Source: Magnetaquiglobus sp039908105
Lineage (GTDB): Bacteria > Pseudomonadota > Magnetococcia > Magnetococcales > Magnetaquicoccaceae
Reading direction: 5' to 3'
Assembly (NCBI GenBank): GCA_039908105.1
Contig: JAMOBI010000043.1
Span: forward strand, 1-30,462
Length of the DNA stretch: 30,462 bases
Shown here: positions 1 to 6,995 of the stretch, in pieces
Layout: each line of letters opens with the position of its first letter
How positions within the stretch are numbered: the stretch's first letter is position 1
The notes under the pieces: model-generated
What the model saw: the letters and a program-made list of their open reading frames with translations, nothing else
What the model was told of the DNA's origin: nothing
Databases searched by the model: none
Translations under genes and position numbers: made by a program

Positions 1-106
1 GCGAACATGGCCCAAGAACAAAGCCGCGTGACAGAGGCTTTAAGGGTTGGTGACTGGCGTGCCAGACCATCGCAATCAGTCAAATCAGCTTGGTTGATCC
101 GCTAGG
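1..106. repeat. Truncated copy of the modular repeat, distal module
   Basis: About 106 nt match 9000-9106 with only scattered substitutions, including the shared blocks AACATGGCCCAAGAACAAAG and TGACAGAGGCTTTAAGG. In the 9 kb copy this stretch directly follows a perfect 15-bp hairpin, so the window begins inside a repeat copy whose hairpin lies just upstream. I see no gene in 1-317. Confidence 0.85.
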
Positions 107-120
107 TTAACGTAAGGCAC

Positions 121-156
121 CACCGAGTCTCCCAGACCCTCTCTTTTTTTTCACCA
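121..156 (-). repeat. Inverted copy of the repeat's purine-rich hairpin module
   Basis: Read on the minus strand, this is the module found at 8833-8862, 19972-20000 and 30331-30347: a GGTGAAAAAAA run, then GAGAGGGTCTGGGAGA. Here it is in the opposite orientation to the neighbouring distal module and lacks the second half of its hairpin, so it is a rearranged fragment of the same repeat family. Confidence 0.75.
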
Positions 157-286
157 GAGGTAGTTGCAAAACCTATCAAAAAGTTTTTAATGCGAGTTAT
201 TTTTATTTAAAATCGCATGCGAATCAAATAGATAGCAAGGCAATGGAAACCAGAAAAAACAATAAGTTGGTTTTTGCAACTACCTC
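157..286. repeat. 130-bp inverted-repeat segment
   Basis: The arm at 157-173 (GAGGTAGTTGCAAAACC) is the reverse complement of 269-286 apart from one extra T. The roughly 95 nt between them are AT-rich and hold a smaller inverted pair, ATGCGA at 190 and TCGCAT at 213. The segment sits between the repeat fragment and the 3' end of the histidine kinase gene. It may be a small mobile element or a long hairpin downstream of that gene. No convincing ORF lies inside. Confidence 0.6.
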
Positions 287-317
287 ACCAATAAAGCGAA
301 ACTTTCAAGCTGTCAAA

Positions 318-2396
318 TCAGTTCTGTTGACCTGCCAGCCAAGAGCGCAGCTCCCGTTGAATCGGGTCAAATGCCATGCGTACCCGCTGCAATTGGCGTC
401 TGGCCAACTCCCAATTTTTGCTGCGTACCGCATCATGTAATGCCCGGGTCTCTTGCTGCATCTGGGGAAAGACCGAATGCAACATGGAGCCGCGCAAGAC
501 GTGCGAGGTGGCCCGTGCCTGCTCATGGTGACCAGAGGCCAATTCGTGCTCCAAAGCATCCAACAGTTCCGGGAATTGTTCGCTGATCAACTGGGCGATG
601 CCGGGGATTTCCTCGGTATCGAGTCCCAGGGCCACCAGCGCCTCGATCACCTCGGGAAGGGCGGTCGAGGGCAGGACGAGCGGCACTTCCGGAGTCTCTT
701 TTGTGGTCAGATGCTTTTGCAGCATCTGTCGCAACTCCTCGAGTGAGACCGGCTTGGCCAAAAAATCGTTCATGCCCGCCTCACGACCGGTTTGGCGGTT
801 GTGCTGCGTGACATCGGCGGTCAAGGCGACGATCGGCACGGGCAGGCGTTCCTGCTGCTGCTCCCATTGGCGGATCAGACGGGTGGTCTGATAGCCGTCC
901 ATGAGCGGCATCTGACAATCCATGAACACCAGATCGAAAGAGTCGGCCTGAAAATGCTCCAGGGCCAAAAGACCGCTCGTGGCCGTGACGCAACGGCTGC
1001 GGGCACAGCCGATCTTGGTGAGCATGCCGAGGGTGACGGTGAGGTTGGCGCTTTGGTCATCGACGATGAGAATCCGGGCATTGTCGATCGATGGCGATGG
1101 CGTGGTCACGGATGATGCCAGCGTTGAGGTGGTGACCGGTTCCAAATCCGCCGTACCCTGTTCACGCAGGGCGAGCGTGAAGATGAACGAGGCGCCGGAA
1201 ACGGCGTGCGGGTTGTCATCGACCTCGATTTCACCGCCCATCATGCGGATCAGCCGGCGACAGATGGCCAGTCCCAATCCGGTACCGCCGAACTGCCGAG
1301 TGGTGGCGGCATTGGCCTGGGCAAACCGCTCGAAGATGCGTTGCTGCTCCTCAACCGGCACGCCGATGCCGGTATCGCGAACCTCGAAGAGATACTCGAT
1401 GCGCCCCTCGGTGCGTGCGATCGGTCCTCCCAGACAGGTGATATGACCGTCGGGCGGGGTGAATTTGATCGCATTGCCGATCAGGTTGGTGAAGATCTGC
1501 CGGATCCGGTTGGGATCGCCCATCACGGCAGACGGAAAAATTCGGGGAAAGAAGCACTTGATGGTGATCCCTTTTTCCTGGGCCAAAGGCATCATCGCCT
1601 GAGTGGTTTGGGCGAGCAGTTCAGCCAGGTTGAAGGGGACCGATTCGAGGGCCAGTTGATCGGCTTCGATTTTTGAATAGTCGAGAATGTCGTTGATCAG
1701 GAAGAGCAACGATCTGCCGGAGGTGGTGGCCAGTTGAATCTGCTCCTGACTCGCCGCGTCCGGATGGGAATCCTTGAGCAGTTCGAGAATGCCGAGTACG
1801 ACGTTCAACGGGGTGCGGATTTCATGGCTCATGGTGGCCAGAAAGTCGCTCTTGGCCTGATTGGCAGCTTCGGCCTTGATCGTGGCCTCTTTGAGCTCCC
1901 TTTCGATGCGTACCCGTTCGGTGACATCCAGCTTGATGGCGATGAAGTGGGTGATGCGTCCGGCGGGGTTGATGACCGGCGTGATGGTGGACTCCTCGTG
2001 GATCAGGCTGCCGTCCTTGCGTTTGTTGATGAAGACGCCGCGCCATACCTGGCCGCACAGAATGGTATTCCAGAGGTGGCGGTAGAATGCCTGATCCTGG
2101 TGGTCGGATTTGAGGATGCGCGGATTGCAGCCCACGGCCTCCTCGAAGGAGTAGCCGGTCGAGCGGGTGAAGGCCGGATTGACCCACTGGATGCGTCCGG
2201 AAACATCGGTGATGACGATGGTATTGGCCGCCGCGCGCATGGCGGTTTCGTGGAGCATGAGATCGGGATGGGGAACGCGCGGGAGAACTGGCGGTTGTTG
2301 GGGTGGTGTGGAGAAATTGGCTCGACGCTCCTTGAGCCCTGCGCAGACCGAGCAGACAAGCGTGATGAGTTTTTTTAAGCTCGACGCTTTTGCCAT
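318..2396 (-). CDS. Hybrid sensor histidine kinase (PAS-HisKA-HATPase-REC-Hpt)
   Basis: This is a 692-residue multi-step phosphorelay kinase. A PAS domain covers about 47-162. The HisKA H-box MSHEIRTPLN has its phospho-acceptor at His191. The ATPase domain shows the N-box (Asn308 region), DTGIG at 341 and GGTGLGLA at 370. A receiver domain has the acidic pair Asp446-Asp447 and phospho-acceptor Asp493 (FMDCQMPLMD). A C-terminal Hpt-like segment carries SHVLRG with His632. No signal peptide or membrane helix is visible, so it probably senses a cytoplasmic cue through PAS. The ATG lies 22 nt inside the end of the upstream dedA-like gene, which suggests translational coupling. No response regulator with an output domain is nearby, so the partner must be encoded elsewhere. 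The domain call is firm; the input signal is unknown. Confidence 0.93.
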   Translation of the reverse strand: MAKASSLKKLITLVCSVCAGLKERRANFSTPPQQPPVLPRVPHPDLMLHETAMRAAANTIVITDVSGRIQWVNPAFTRSTGYSFEEAVGCNPRILKSDHQDQAFYRHLWNTILCGQVWRGVFINKRKDGSLIHEESTITPVINPAGRITHFIAIKLDVTERVRIERELKEATIKAEAANQAKSDFLATMSHEIRTPLNVVLGILELLKDSHPDAASQEQIQLATTSGRSLLFLINDILDYSKIEADQLALESVPFNLAELLAQTTQAMMPLAQEKGITIKCFFPRIFPSAVMGDPNRIRQIFTNLIGNAIKFTPPDGHITCLGGPIARTEGRIEYLFEVRDTGIGVPVEEQQRIFERFAQANAATTRQFGGTGLGLAICRRLIRMMGGEIEVDDNPHAVSGASFIFTLALREQGTADLEPVTTSTLASSVTTPSPSIDNARILIVDDQSANLTVTLGMLTKIGCARSRCVTATSGLLALEHFQADSFDLVFMDCQMPLMDGYQTTRLIRQWEQQQERLPVPIVALTADVTQHNRQTGREAGMNDFLAKPVSLEELRQMLQKHLTTKETPEVPLVLPSTALPEVIEALVALGLDTEEIPGIAQLISEQFPELLDALEHELASGHHEQARATSHVLRGSMLHSVFPQMQQETRALHDAVRSKNWELARRQLQRVRMAFDPIQRELRSWLAGQQN

Positions 2397-2974
2397 GCCA
2401 CATATCCCCCGATCAGAAGCAGGGCGAACAGGGCAGCGGCTGCCACCACCCAGAGGGTGTTCTGTTTGACCCAGGCTTGATTTTCGCCGATTACGTAGCC
2501 CATGACCAGGAGAATGATGTTCCAGATCGTGGCTCCGACCAGGGTGTAGATCGAAAAGGGCAGCAGGCGCATGCGTCCGACGCCGGCGGGCATGGAGATG
2601 AGATGGCGCACGCCGGGCAGAAAGCGTCCGGTGAAGATGGAGATCTCCCCGTGTTTGTCAAAGAAGGTTTCGGTCTGTTGCAGATGTTTTTCGGTGATCA
2701 ACAGATAACGTCCGAAGCGGGCGATGAAGGGGCGTCCGAGCCAGAGGGCCAGGTAGTAGCTGGCAAGCGACCCGACGATGCTGCCGAGACTGGAGGCGAG
2801 GATTGAACCGGACCAGGTGAGTTTCTGGGTCGAGACCAGATAGCCCGCCGGAATCATCACCAGTTCGGACGGGACGGGGAAGATGGAGCTTTCCATGGCC
2901 ATGAGAACGAAAATGGCGAAGTAATCCAGCTGCCCCATCCATTCGAGCAGCAGATTCGTGATGCGTTCGCCCAT
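2375..2974 (-). CDS. DedA family inner-membrane protein
   Basis: This 199-residue polytopic protein belongs to the DedA/VTT (SNARE-associated Golgi) family, whose members act in lipid-carrier recycling and membrane homeostasis. Typical signatures are an acidic residue at Glu28 within MESSIFPVPSE and the conserved GRFLPGVR at 116-123, followed by SMPAGVGRM. Hydrophobic helices lie near 15-45, 55-80, 137-162 and 173-193. A strong ribosome binding site (AGGAG, 7 nt spacing) supports the ATG at 2974. It overlaps the histidine kinase gene downstream by 22 nt, so the two are probably co-transcribed. The substrate cannot be read from sequence. Confidence 0.92.
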   Translation of the reverse strand: MGERITNLLLEWMGQLDYFAIFVLMAMESSIFPVPSELVMIPAGYLVSTQKLTWSGSILASSLGSIVGSLASYYLALWLGRPFIARFGRYLLITEKHLQQTETFFDKHGEISIFTGRFLPGVRHLISMPAGVGRMRLLPFSIYTLVGATIWNIILLVMGYVIGENQAWVKQNTLWVVAAAALFALLLIGGYVAWQKRRA

Positions 2975-3049
2975 CGAGAACTCCTGGTGATTTTTTAAAG
3001 GCGTTTGAAACGGGGGGTGATCTAAAGCGTGTCAACGGGTGATTTAAGA

Positions 3050-3123
3050 TGGCTGGCGGACTAGGATTCGAACCTAGACTGGAGGAGTCAGAATCCTCTA
3101 TCCTACCGTTAGACGATCCGCCA
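3050..3123 (-). tRNA. tRNA-Gln (anticodon CUG)
   Basis: The minus strand folds as a 74-nt tRNA. The acceptor TGGCGGA pairs with TCCGCCA, the discriminator is G, and the 3' CCA is encoded. The anticodon stem GAGGA/TCCTC encloses the loop TTCTGAC, giving anticodon CTG. The T arm TAGG-TTCGAAT-CCTA is canonical. CAG decoding identifies it as glutamine tRNA. It lies downstream of the small-gene pair on the same strand but has its own promoter. Confidence 0.96.
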
Positions 3124-3145
3124 ATATGGGTGCTGACAAAGAATA

Positions 3146-3174
3146 ATTATCGCACGATTGTTGCCCGGAGTCAA
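3146..3174 (-). promoter_or_regulatory. Sigma-70 promoter for tRNA-Gln
   Basis: On the minus strand, TTGACT (3169-3174) and GATAAT (3146-3151) are separated by exactly 17 nt. The -10 box lies 22 nt upstream of the mature tRNA 5' end. Near-consensus boxes with ideal spacing in front of a tRNA make this a strong call. Confidence 0.8.
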
Positions 3175-3216
3175 GCGCAATCTTGCGATGGGTGTGTGTT
3201 TCCGGGAGATGGGATT

Positions 3217-3858
3217 TTATTGGAAGAGGCGGGAGAACCACTGATCCACATGAGGGCGGATAACAACGCCAAATGCGGTTCCGAGGAGCAGTGTGACGAA
3301 GAGGTTGATGGGACGGAACCAGCGTTTCATGCGGCGTTGTAGGGGTGTTAAACGGCTGCCGGCCTCCTGGTAATGCTGCTTGATCTGATCGCTGAGGTGC
3401 TCGGTTAAACGCAGGATGGTTTCCAGTTTTTCGGTCTGTGCACCATCGCCGCGTGTTTCGGTGATATAGGCCTGTTTGCGTTCTTGTACCAGCCGCTTGA
3501 ATTGCGTCTCCAGCGCGGGTGTGAGAGTGCCGTGATGGAAATGGACTTCCAGGATGAGATCGTCGAGCCTGCCGCGCGCGTAGATGATGGCAGCTTTCAA
3601 GCAGTCCCGGTTGGCCCGTTCGATGTGTGCAATGGCACAATCCGCCTCTTTTTGGATCTCCTCGATCTGGTTGATGTGCTGAATGCGCGCCAGATGGGAA
3701 AAGGCGTTGCGAACGTGGTTGTTCATCTCCTCTGGAATCTTTTCTGAATAAGAGATGGCGATTGCAAGATGGCGAACAAAACTATTGTTATAAAAATCCA
3801 GCACGCAGAAAATTGCCTGGCTTCTTGCGGACTCCAGTTCAGAGGTGGGCACAGACAT
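3217..3858 (-). CDS. Unknown protein with C-terminal membrane anchor
   Basis: I do not recognise this 213-residue protein. Most of it (about 1-180) is helical and rich in charged residues, Gln and His, consistent with a coiled or helical-bundle cytoplasmic domain. Residues about 186-203 (LFVTLLLGTAFGVVI) form a single hydrophobic helix with basic residues before it (RRMKRWFRP), so it looks like a tail-anchored inner-membrane protein with its bulk inside. It starts 3 nt after the stop of the 68-residue gene upstream, so the two form an operon. No catalytic motif is visible. Confidence 0.75.
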   Translation of the reverse strand: MSVPTSELESARSQAIFCVLDFYNNSFVRHLAIAISYSEKIPEEMNNHVRNAFSHLARIQHINQIEEIQKEADCAIAHIERANRDCLKAAIIYARGRLDDLILEVHFHHGTLTPALETQFKRLVQERKQAYITETRGDGAQTEKLETILRLTEHLSDQIKQHYQEAGSRLTPLQRRMKRWFRPINLFVTLLLGTAFGVVIRPHVDQWFSRLFQ

Positions 3859-3861
3859 GGA

Positions 3862-4068
3862 TCAAGGCTTTAGTTTGAGCTTTTTGGTTGGGATGATGCG
3901 GCCCAAAGCGAGATGCATGCTGCCCTCGGTGAAGATGCCGGGGAGATTCAACAAGGCAGGACGGAACTTCTGTTCGTTGGCCTCGATGTAGTCCTGGTAA
4001 TCGTTGAAACCAACGCTTTTGACAAAGCCGCGCTTTTCCAGGATCTCTTCCAGGGTTGGAAGTTCCAT
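3862..4068 (-). CDS. Small unknown protein, operon partner of the anchored protein
   Basis: This 68-residue soluble protein has a good ribosome binding site (AAGGAG about 8 nt before the ATG) and ends 3 nt before the next gene. It begins with an amphipathic acidic helix (ELPTLEEILEKRGF) and ends with a lysine-rich tail (PTKKLKLKP). I recognise no family. The tight spacing suggests it works with, or is co-regulated with, the tail-anchored protein downstream. Confidence 0.7.
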   Translation of the reverse strand: MELPTLEEILEKRGFVKSVGFNDYQDYIEANEQKFRPALLNLPGIFTEGSMHLALGRIIPTKKLKLKP

Positions 4069-4152
4069 GGGATTTCTCCTTGCGAGGGGTGCGACAGTTG
4101 GGGTTAAGAGTGTCAGTTTAAGTGAAACATTTCATCTGTACAGGGAGATGTA

Positions 4153-4359
4153 CTATAGGTTCTTTGCAATTTTTTGGCAAGTTTTTTCTAAAAAAACTGG
4201 ATGTCCCGTTCGTTTTTGATATTCGTTAATCGTCCGAATGTCGGTAATCAACGCCCTTATCGTCAGATACACTGGGGCGGCGTTCAACTCAAGGTGCGCG
4301 ACTTCTCCGGGTTTCAAGCCTGTGTTCAAACTTGGAGCGGGATCAGTCGTCCGCGCCAT
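4153..4359 (-). CDS. Possible small protein overlapping the gltX 3' end
   Basis: A 68-codon frame begins at an ATG 17 nt inside the end of gltX and runs through an otherwise empty interval. Its ribosome binding site is poor and I recognise no family. The C-terminal half (TDIRTINEYQKRTGHPVF) reads like a plausible helical segment. It could be a translationally coupled small gene or simply an open stretch. Kept at low confidence because nothing else explains 4153-4342. Confidence 0.3.
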   Translation of the reverse strand: MARTTDPAPSLNTGLKPGEVAHLELNAAPVYLTIRALITDIRTINEYQKRTGHPVFLEKTCQKIAKNL

Positions 4360-5755
4360 CCAGAAACACCAACCCCTCGCGGATGCGGGACAAACATTTT
4401 TCCCGATCGAGCATCCAGAGGGTCTCCAGAATGCCGGGTGAGGCGGCGCTGCCGGTCAGGAGCACGCGCAGCGGCTGGGCGAGTTGTCCCATGTTCAGAC
4501 CGTGGGCAGTGAGCGTGGCCTGAAAGGCGGTGTCGAGTGCTGGAAGGGTCCATTCGGTCGTCTGTGCGAGTGCCTCGGCCAGGGTGGCCAGGGGGGCGCG
4601 TACGGCAGGGGTCAGATGTTTGCGAGCGGCCTTCTCCTCGTAGGGGAGTACCGAGTCGATGAACAGGAATCGGCTTTTCTGCGCCATCTCCACCAGGGTG
4701 GCGGCGCGCGGTTGGAACTCCGGCAGGATGCGGGTCAGCGCTTCTTTGGAAGGGACGGGATCGATGCCGAGCCGTCCGAGTTGAAACGCCAGCTCCGGCA
4801 ACAGCTGTTCGGGTGAGGCTGCGCGGATGTGGTGGCCGTTGATCCAGGAGAGCTTGGCGCGATCGAAGATCGCTGCCGAGCGTCCCAGCTGGCTGATATC
4901 GAAGAGCCGTTGCAGCTCCTCCATGGTGAAGATCTCCTGTTCGCCGTGCGACCAGCCGAGTCGGGCCAGGTAGTTGTTGAGCGCGGCGGGCAGGAACCCC
5001 TCCTCGCGGTATTGCAGCACCGACACCGCGCCGTGCCGTTTGGAGAGCTTGGCGCCATCCGAGCCGTGCAGCAGCGGCATGTGGGCGTACTCCGGGATCT
5101 TCCAGCCCAGGGCGCGGAACAGATGCATCTGCCGCGGTGTATTGCTGATATGATCCTCCCCGCGGATCACCAGGGTGATGCCCATGTCGTGATCATCGAC
5201 CGCCACCGCCAGGTTGTAGGTCGGCGAGCCGTCGGTACGGACCAGGATCAGATCATCCAGTTCGGAGTTGGCAAAGCGGATGGTTTCCTGGATTTTATCT
5301 TGCCAAAAGATCTCCCCATCGTATGGGGTCTTGAAGCGGATAACGTGTGGGGTGGCGTCGCGCGGCAGATTGAGCTCCCGGCACAAACCGTCGTAACGGG
5401 GTTTGTCGCCCTTCTCCCGCTGCTGTTCGCGCACCGCGTCGAGCCGCTCTTTTGAACAGGTGCAGACGTAGGCGTGGCCGGAGGCGAGCAGTTGATCGAC
5501 CACTTCCAGATAGCGTTGGGTGTGATGCGACTGGAAGAAGGGGCCTTCGTCGGGTGGCAGTCCCAGCCAGTTGAGCCCTTCGAGGATCACATCGACCGCC
5601 TCCTGAGTCGAGCGTTCGGTATCGGTATCCTCGATGCGCAGGATGAAGGTGCCGCCATGACGACGGGTATGCAGATAACAGAAGAGTGCGGTACGCGCGC
5701 CGCCGATGTGCAGAAATCCGGTAGGCGAGGGGGCGAAACGGGTGCGGAGAGTCAT
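4343..5755 (-). CDS. gltX: Glutamyl-tRNA synthetase
   Basis: This enzyme charges tRNA with glutamate in the cytoplasm. The ATG at 5755 gives 470 residues and places class I signatures where E. coli GluRS has them: PSPTGFLHIGG at 9-19 (HIGH) and AKLSKR at 235-240 (KMSKS). An upstream in-frame TTG would add 11 residues with no family support. Cys98, Cys100 and Cys125 match three zinc ligands of E. coli GluRS, but the fourth (His127) appears to be Glu. The remaining sequence covers the Rossmann fold, the stem-contact region and a helical anticodon-binding domain to about 465. Whether it discriminates against tRNA-Gln cannot be told from this window. Confidence 0.96.
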   Translation of the reverse strand: MTLRTRFAPSPTGFLHIGGARTALFCYLHTRRHGGTFILRIEDTDTERSTQEAVDVILEGLNWLGLPPDEGPFFQSHHTQRYLEVVDQLLASGHAYVCTCSKERLDAVREQQREKGDKPRYDGLCRELNLPRDATPHVIRFKTPYDGEIFWQDKIQETIRFANSELDDLILVRTDGSPTYNLAVAVDDHDMGITLVIRGEDHISNTPRQMHLFRALGWKIPEYAHMPLLHGSDGAKLSKRHGAVSVLQYREEGFLPAALNNYLARLGWSHGEQEIFTMEELQRLFDISQLGRSAAIFDRAKLSWINGHHIRAASPEQLLPELAFQLGRLGIDPVPSKEALTRILPEFQPRAATLVEMAQKSRFLFIDSVLPYEEKAARKHLTPAVRAPLATLAEALAQTTEWTLPALDTAFQATLTAHGLNMGQLAQPLRVLLTGSAASPGILETLWMLDREKCLSRIREGLVFLDGADD

Positions 5756-5996
5756 CGAGCGGTTATCCTGAATGGGGCAACGGGCCAAATTGCGGAAAGA
5801 TTCCCGGATTGTTGGCCGGATTTTTTGAGTGGGGTTTTTTGTAGAAGGTACGGAGACCTCCGATTTTTTTCAACCAATCTATTTTTTTTCAAGAATTCGA
5901 TTTTGTCCAGACTGGCGTTGACAAAAGCAGTTGGGTAGAATTCCAGGATGCGTTAAAAGGAGGCTTTACCCATCAACTTGGAAGGAGCTGTTCACC

Positions 5997-6995
5997 GTGG
6001 GTTCACCCAAAGATCTCAATCAACCGGAAATCTATGTCAATGCCCTGGTGGAAGCCGTGCGGCTGAACGATGTCGTGGCATTGACGCGCTGGCTGGCCGA
6101 CGATGAACAGGCCGAGTCGGGTCCATTTTTCAAATGGTTCCACTATTTCGCCGAGCGTCTGATGGCCATGGCACCGCGTCCGGAGAACGGTTTCGCGGCC
6201 CGTTCCGCGCGTCCGGTGAATCCGCCCAAGATTGGTCGCAACGATGCCTGTCCATGCGGTTCGGGCAAGAAATTCAAGCAGTGTCATCTGGACTCCGAGG
6301 AGTCGGTGATCTGGAAGATCGGTTCCCCCTCGCCGATGATGCGGGCCATGGCAACCTCACGGATCATCCAGGAGATGAATCTGGACGTACTCGATACCGT
6401 GCCGGTGGAGAAGTGTGCGCCGCTGGTGCTGGCCGAAATGGCGGCGGCCTATCAGGGGGAAGGGGAGATCGATACCGCCTTGGCCCTGTTGAAACGGATG
6501 CTGGATGGCGACCGGGAGGATTCGTTCCTGTTGGTCGATTACTGGATCGCCCGGTACGCCGAGTGGCTGGTGGAGGCGGGCTTGCAGGATGAGGGCGAGC
6601 GGTTTCTGCTCGATGAGTACCGGAGTCTGCGCAAGATCGAGGGGTGGCAGGTGGCACAGAAGCTGGCCGCCTTCTACATCGATCAGGGCCGGCTGGAGAG
6701 TGCCGGCGAGTGGGTCGATCTGGCATTGGCCGGCAACCCGGACAACCCGTTCAACCACTATCTGCGCGGTCTGCTCCGGCACGGCAACGGGGATTTCGAG
6801 GGTGCGGTGAGCGCCTATGAGCGTGCCCAGGAGTTGAGTGTCGGCATCAAGGAGATGGAGCAGGCCTACATGGTGGATCTGGTGGACGAGGCATTGAAAC
6901 GTGCTCGTACTGGCGAGCCTTTGATGGAAGAGGAAGCGGAGTCGGAGGGTGAGGGATCGCCCGAAGCGGCCACGGATGGAGAGGGGGAGTCGTGA
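5997..6995 (+). CDS. SEC-C zinc motif protein with TPR-like repeats
   Basis: This 332-residue protein starts at GTG 5997, chosen because AAGGAG lies 9 nt upstream; the longer frame lacks such a site. Residues 80-98 hold a SEC-C zinc motif (GRNDACPCGSGKKFKQCHL; Cys85, Cys87, Cys96, His97), the same type as the SecA C-terminus. Residues about 140-310 are alternating helices with TPR character (AYQGEGEIDTALALLKRML; HYLRGLLRHGNGDFEGAVSAY). The last 25 residues are strongly acidic. A role in protein or ribosome interaction is plausible from SEC-C, but no specific function is shown. Its TGA overlaps the aspS ATG by one base, so the two are translationally coupled. Confidence 0.85.
   Translation: MGSPKDLNQPEIYVNALVEAVRLNDVVALTRWLADDEQAESGPFFKWFHYFAERLMAMAPRPENGFAARSARPVNPPKIGRNDACPCGSGKKFKQCHLDSEESVIWKIGSPSPMMRAMATSRIIQEMNLDVLDTVPVEKCAPLVLAEMAAAYQGEGEIDTALALLKRMLDGDREDSFLLVDYWIARYAEWLVEAGLQDEGERFLLDEYRSLRKIEGWQVAQKLAAFYIDQGRLESAGEWVDLALAGNPDNPFNHYLRGLLRHGNGDFEGAVSAYERAQELSVGIKEMEQAYMVDLVDEALKRARTGEPLMEEEAESEGEGSPEAATDGEGES

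Noticed and set aside
5851..5870. CGGA/TCCG mini-hairpin with a T-run between gltX and the SEC-C gene
   Set aside because: No gene on the plus strand ends before it; both neighbours diverge, so a terminator makes little sense.
5918..5941. TTGACA and TAGAAT boxes upstream of the SEC-C gene
   Set aside because: Spacing is only 12 nt, too short for a sigma-70 promoter.
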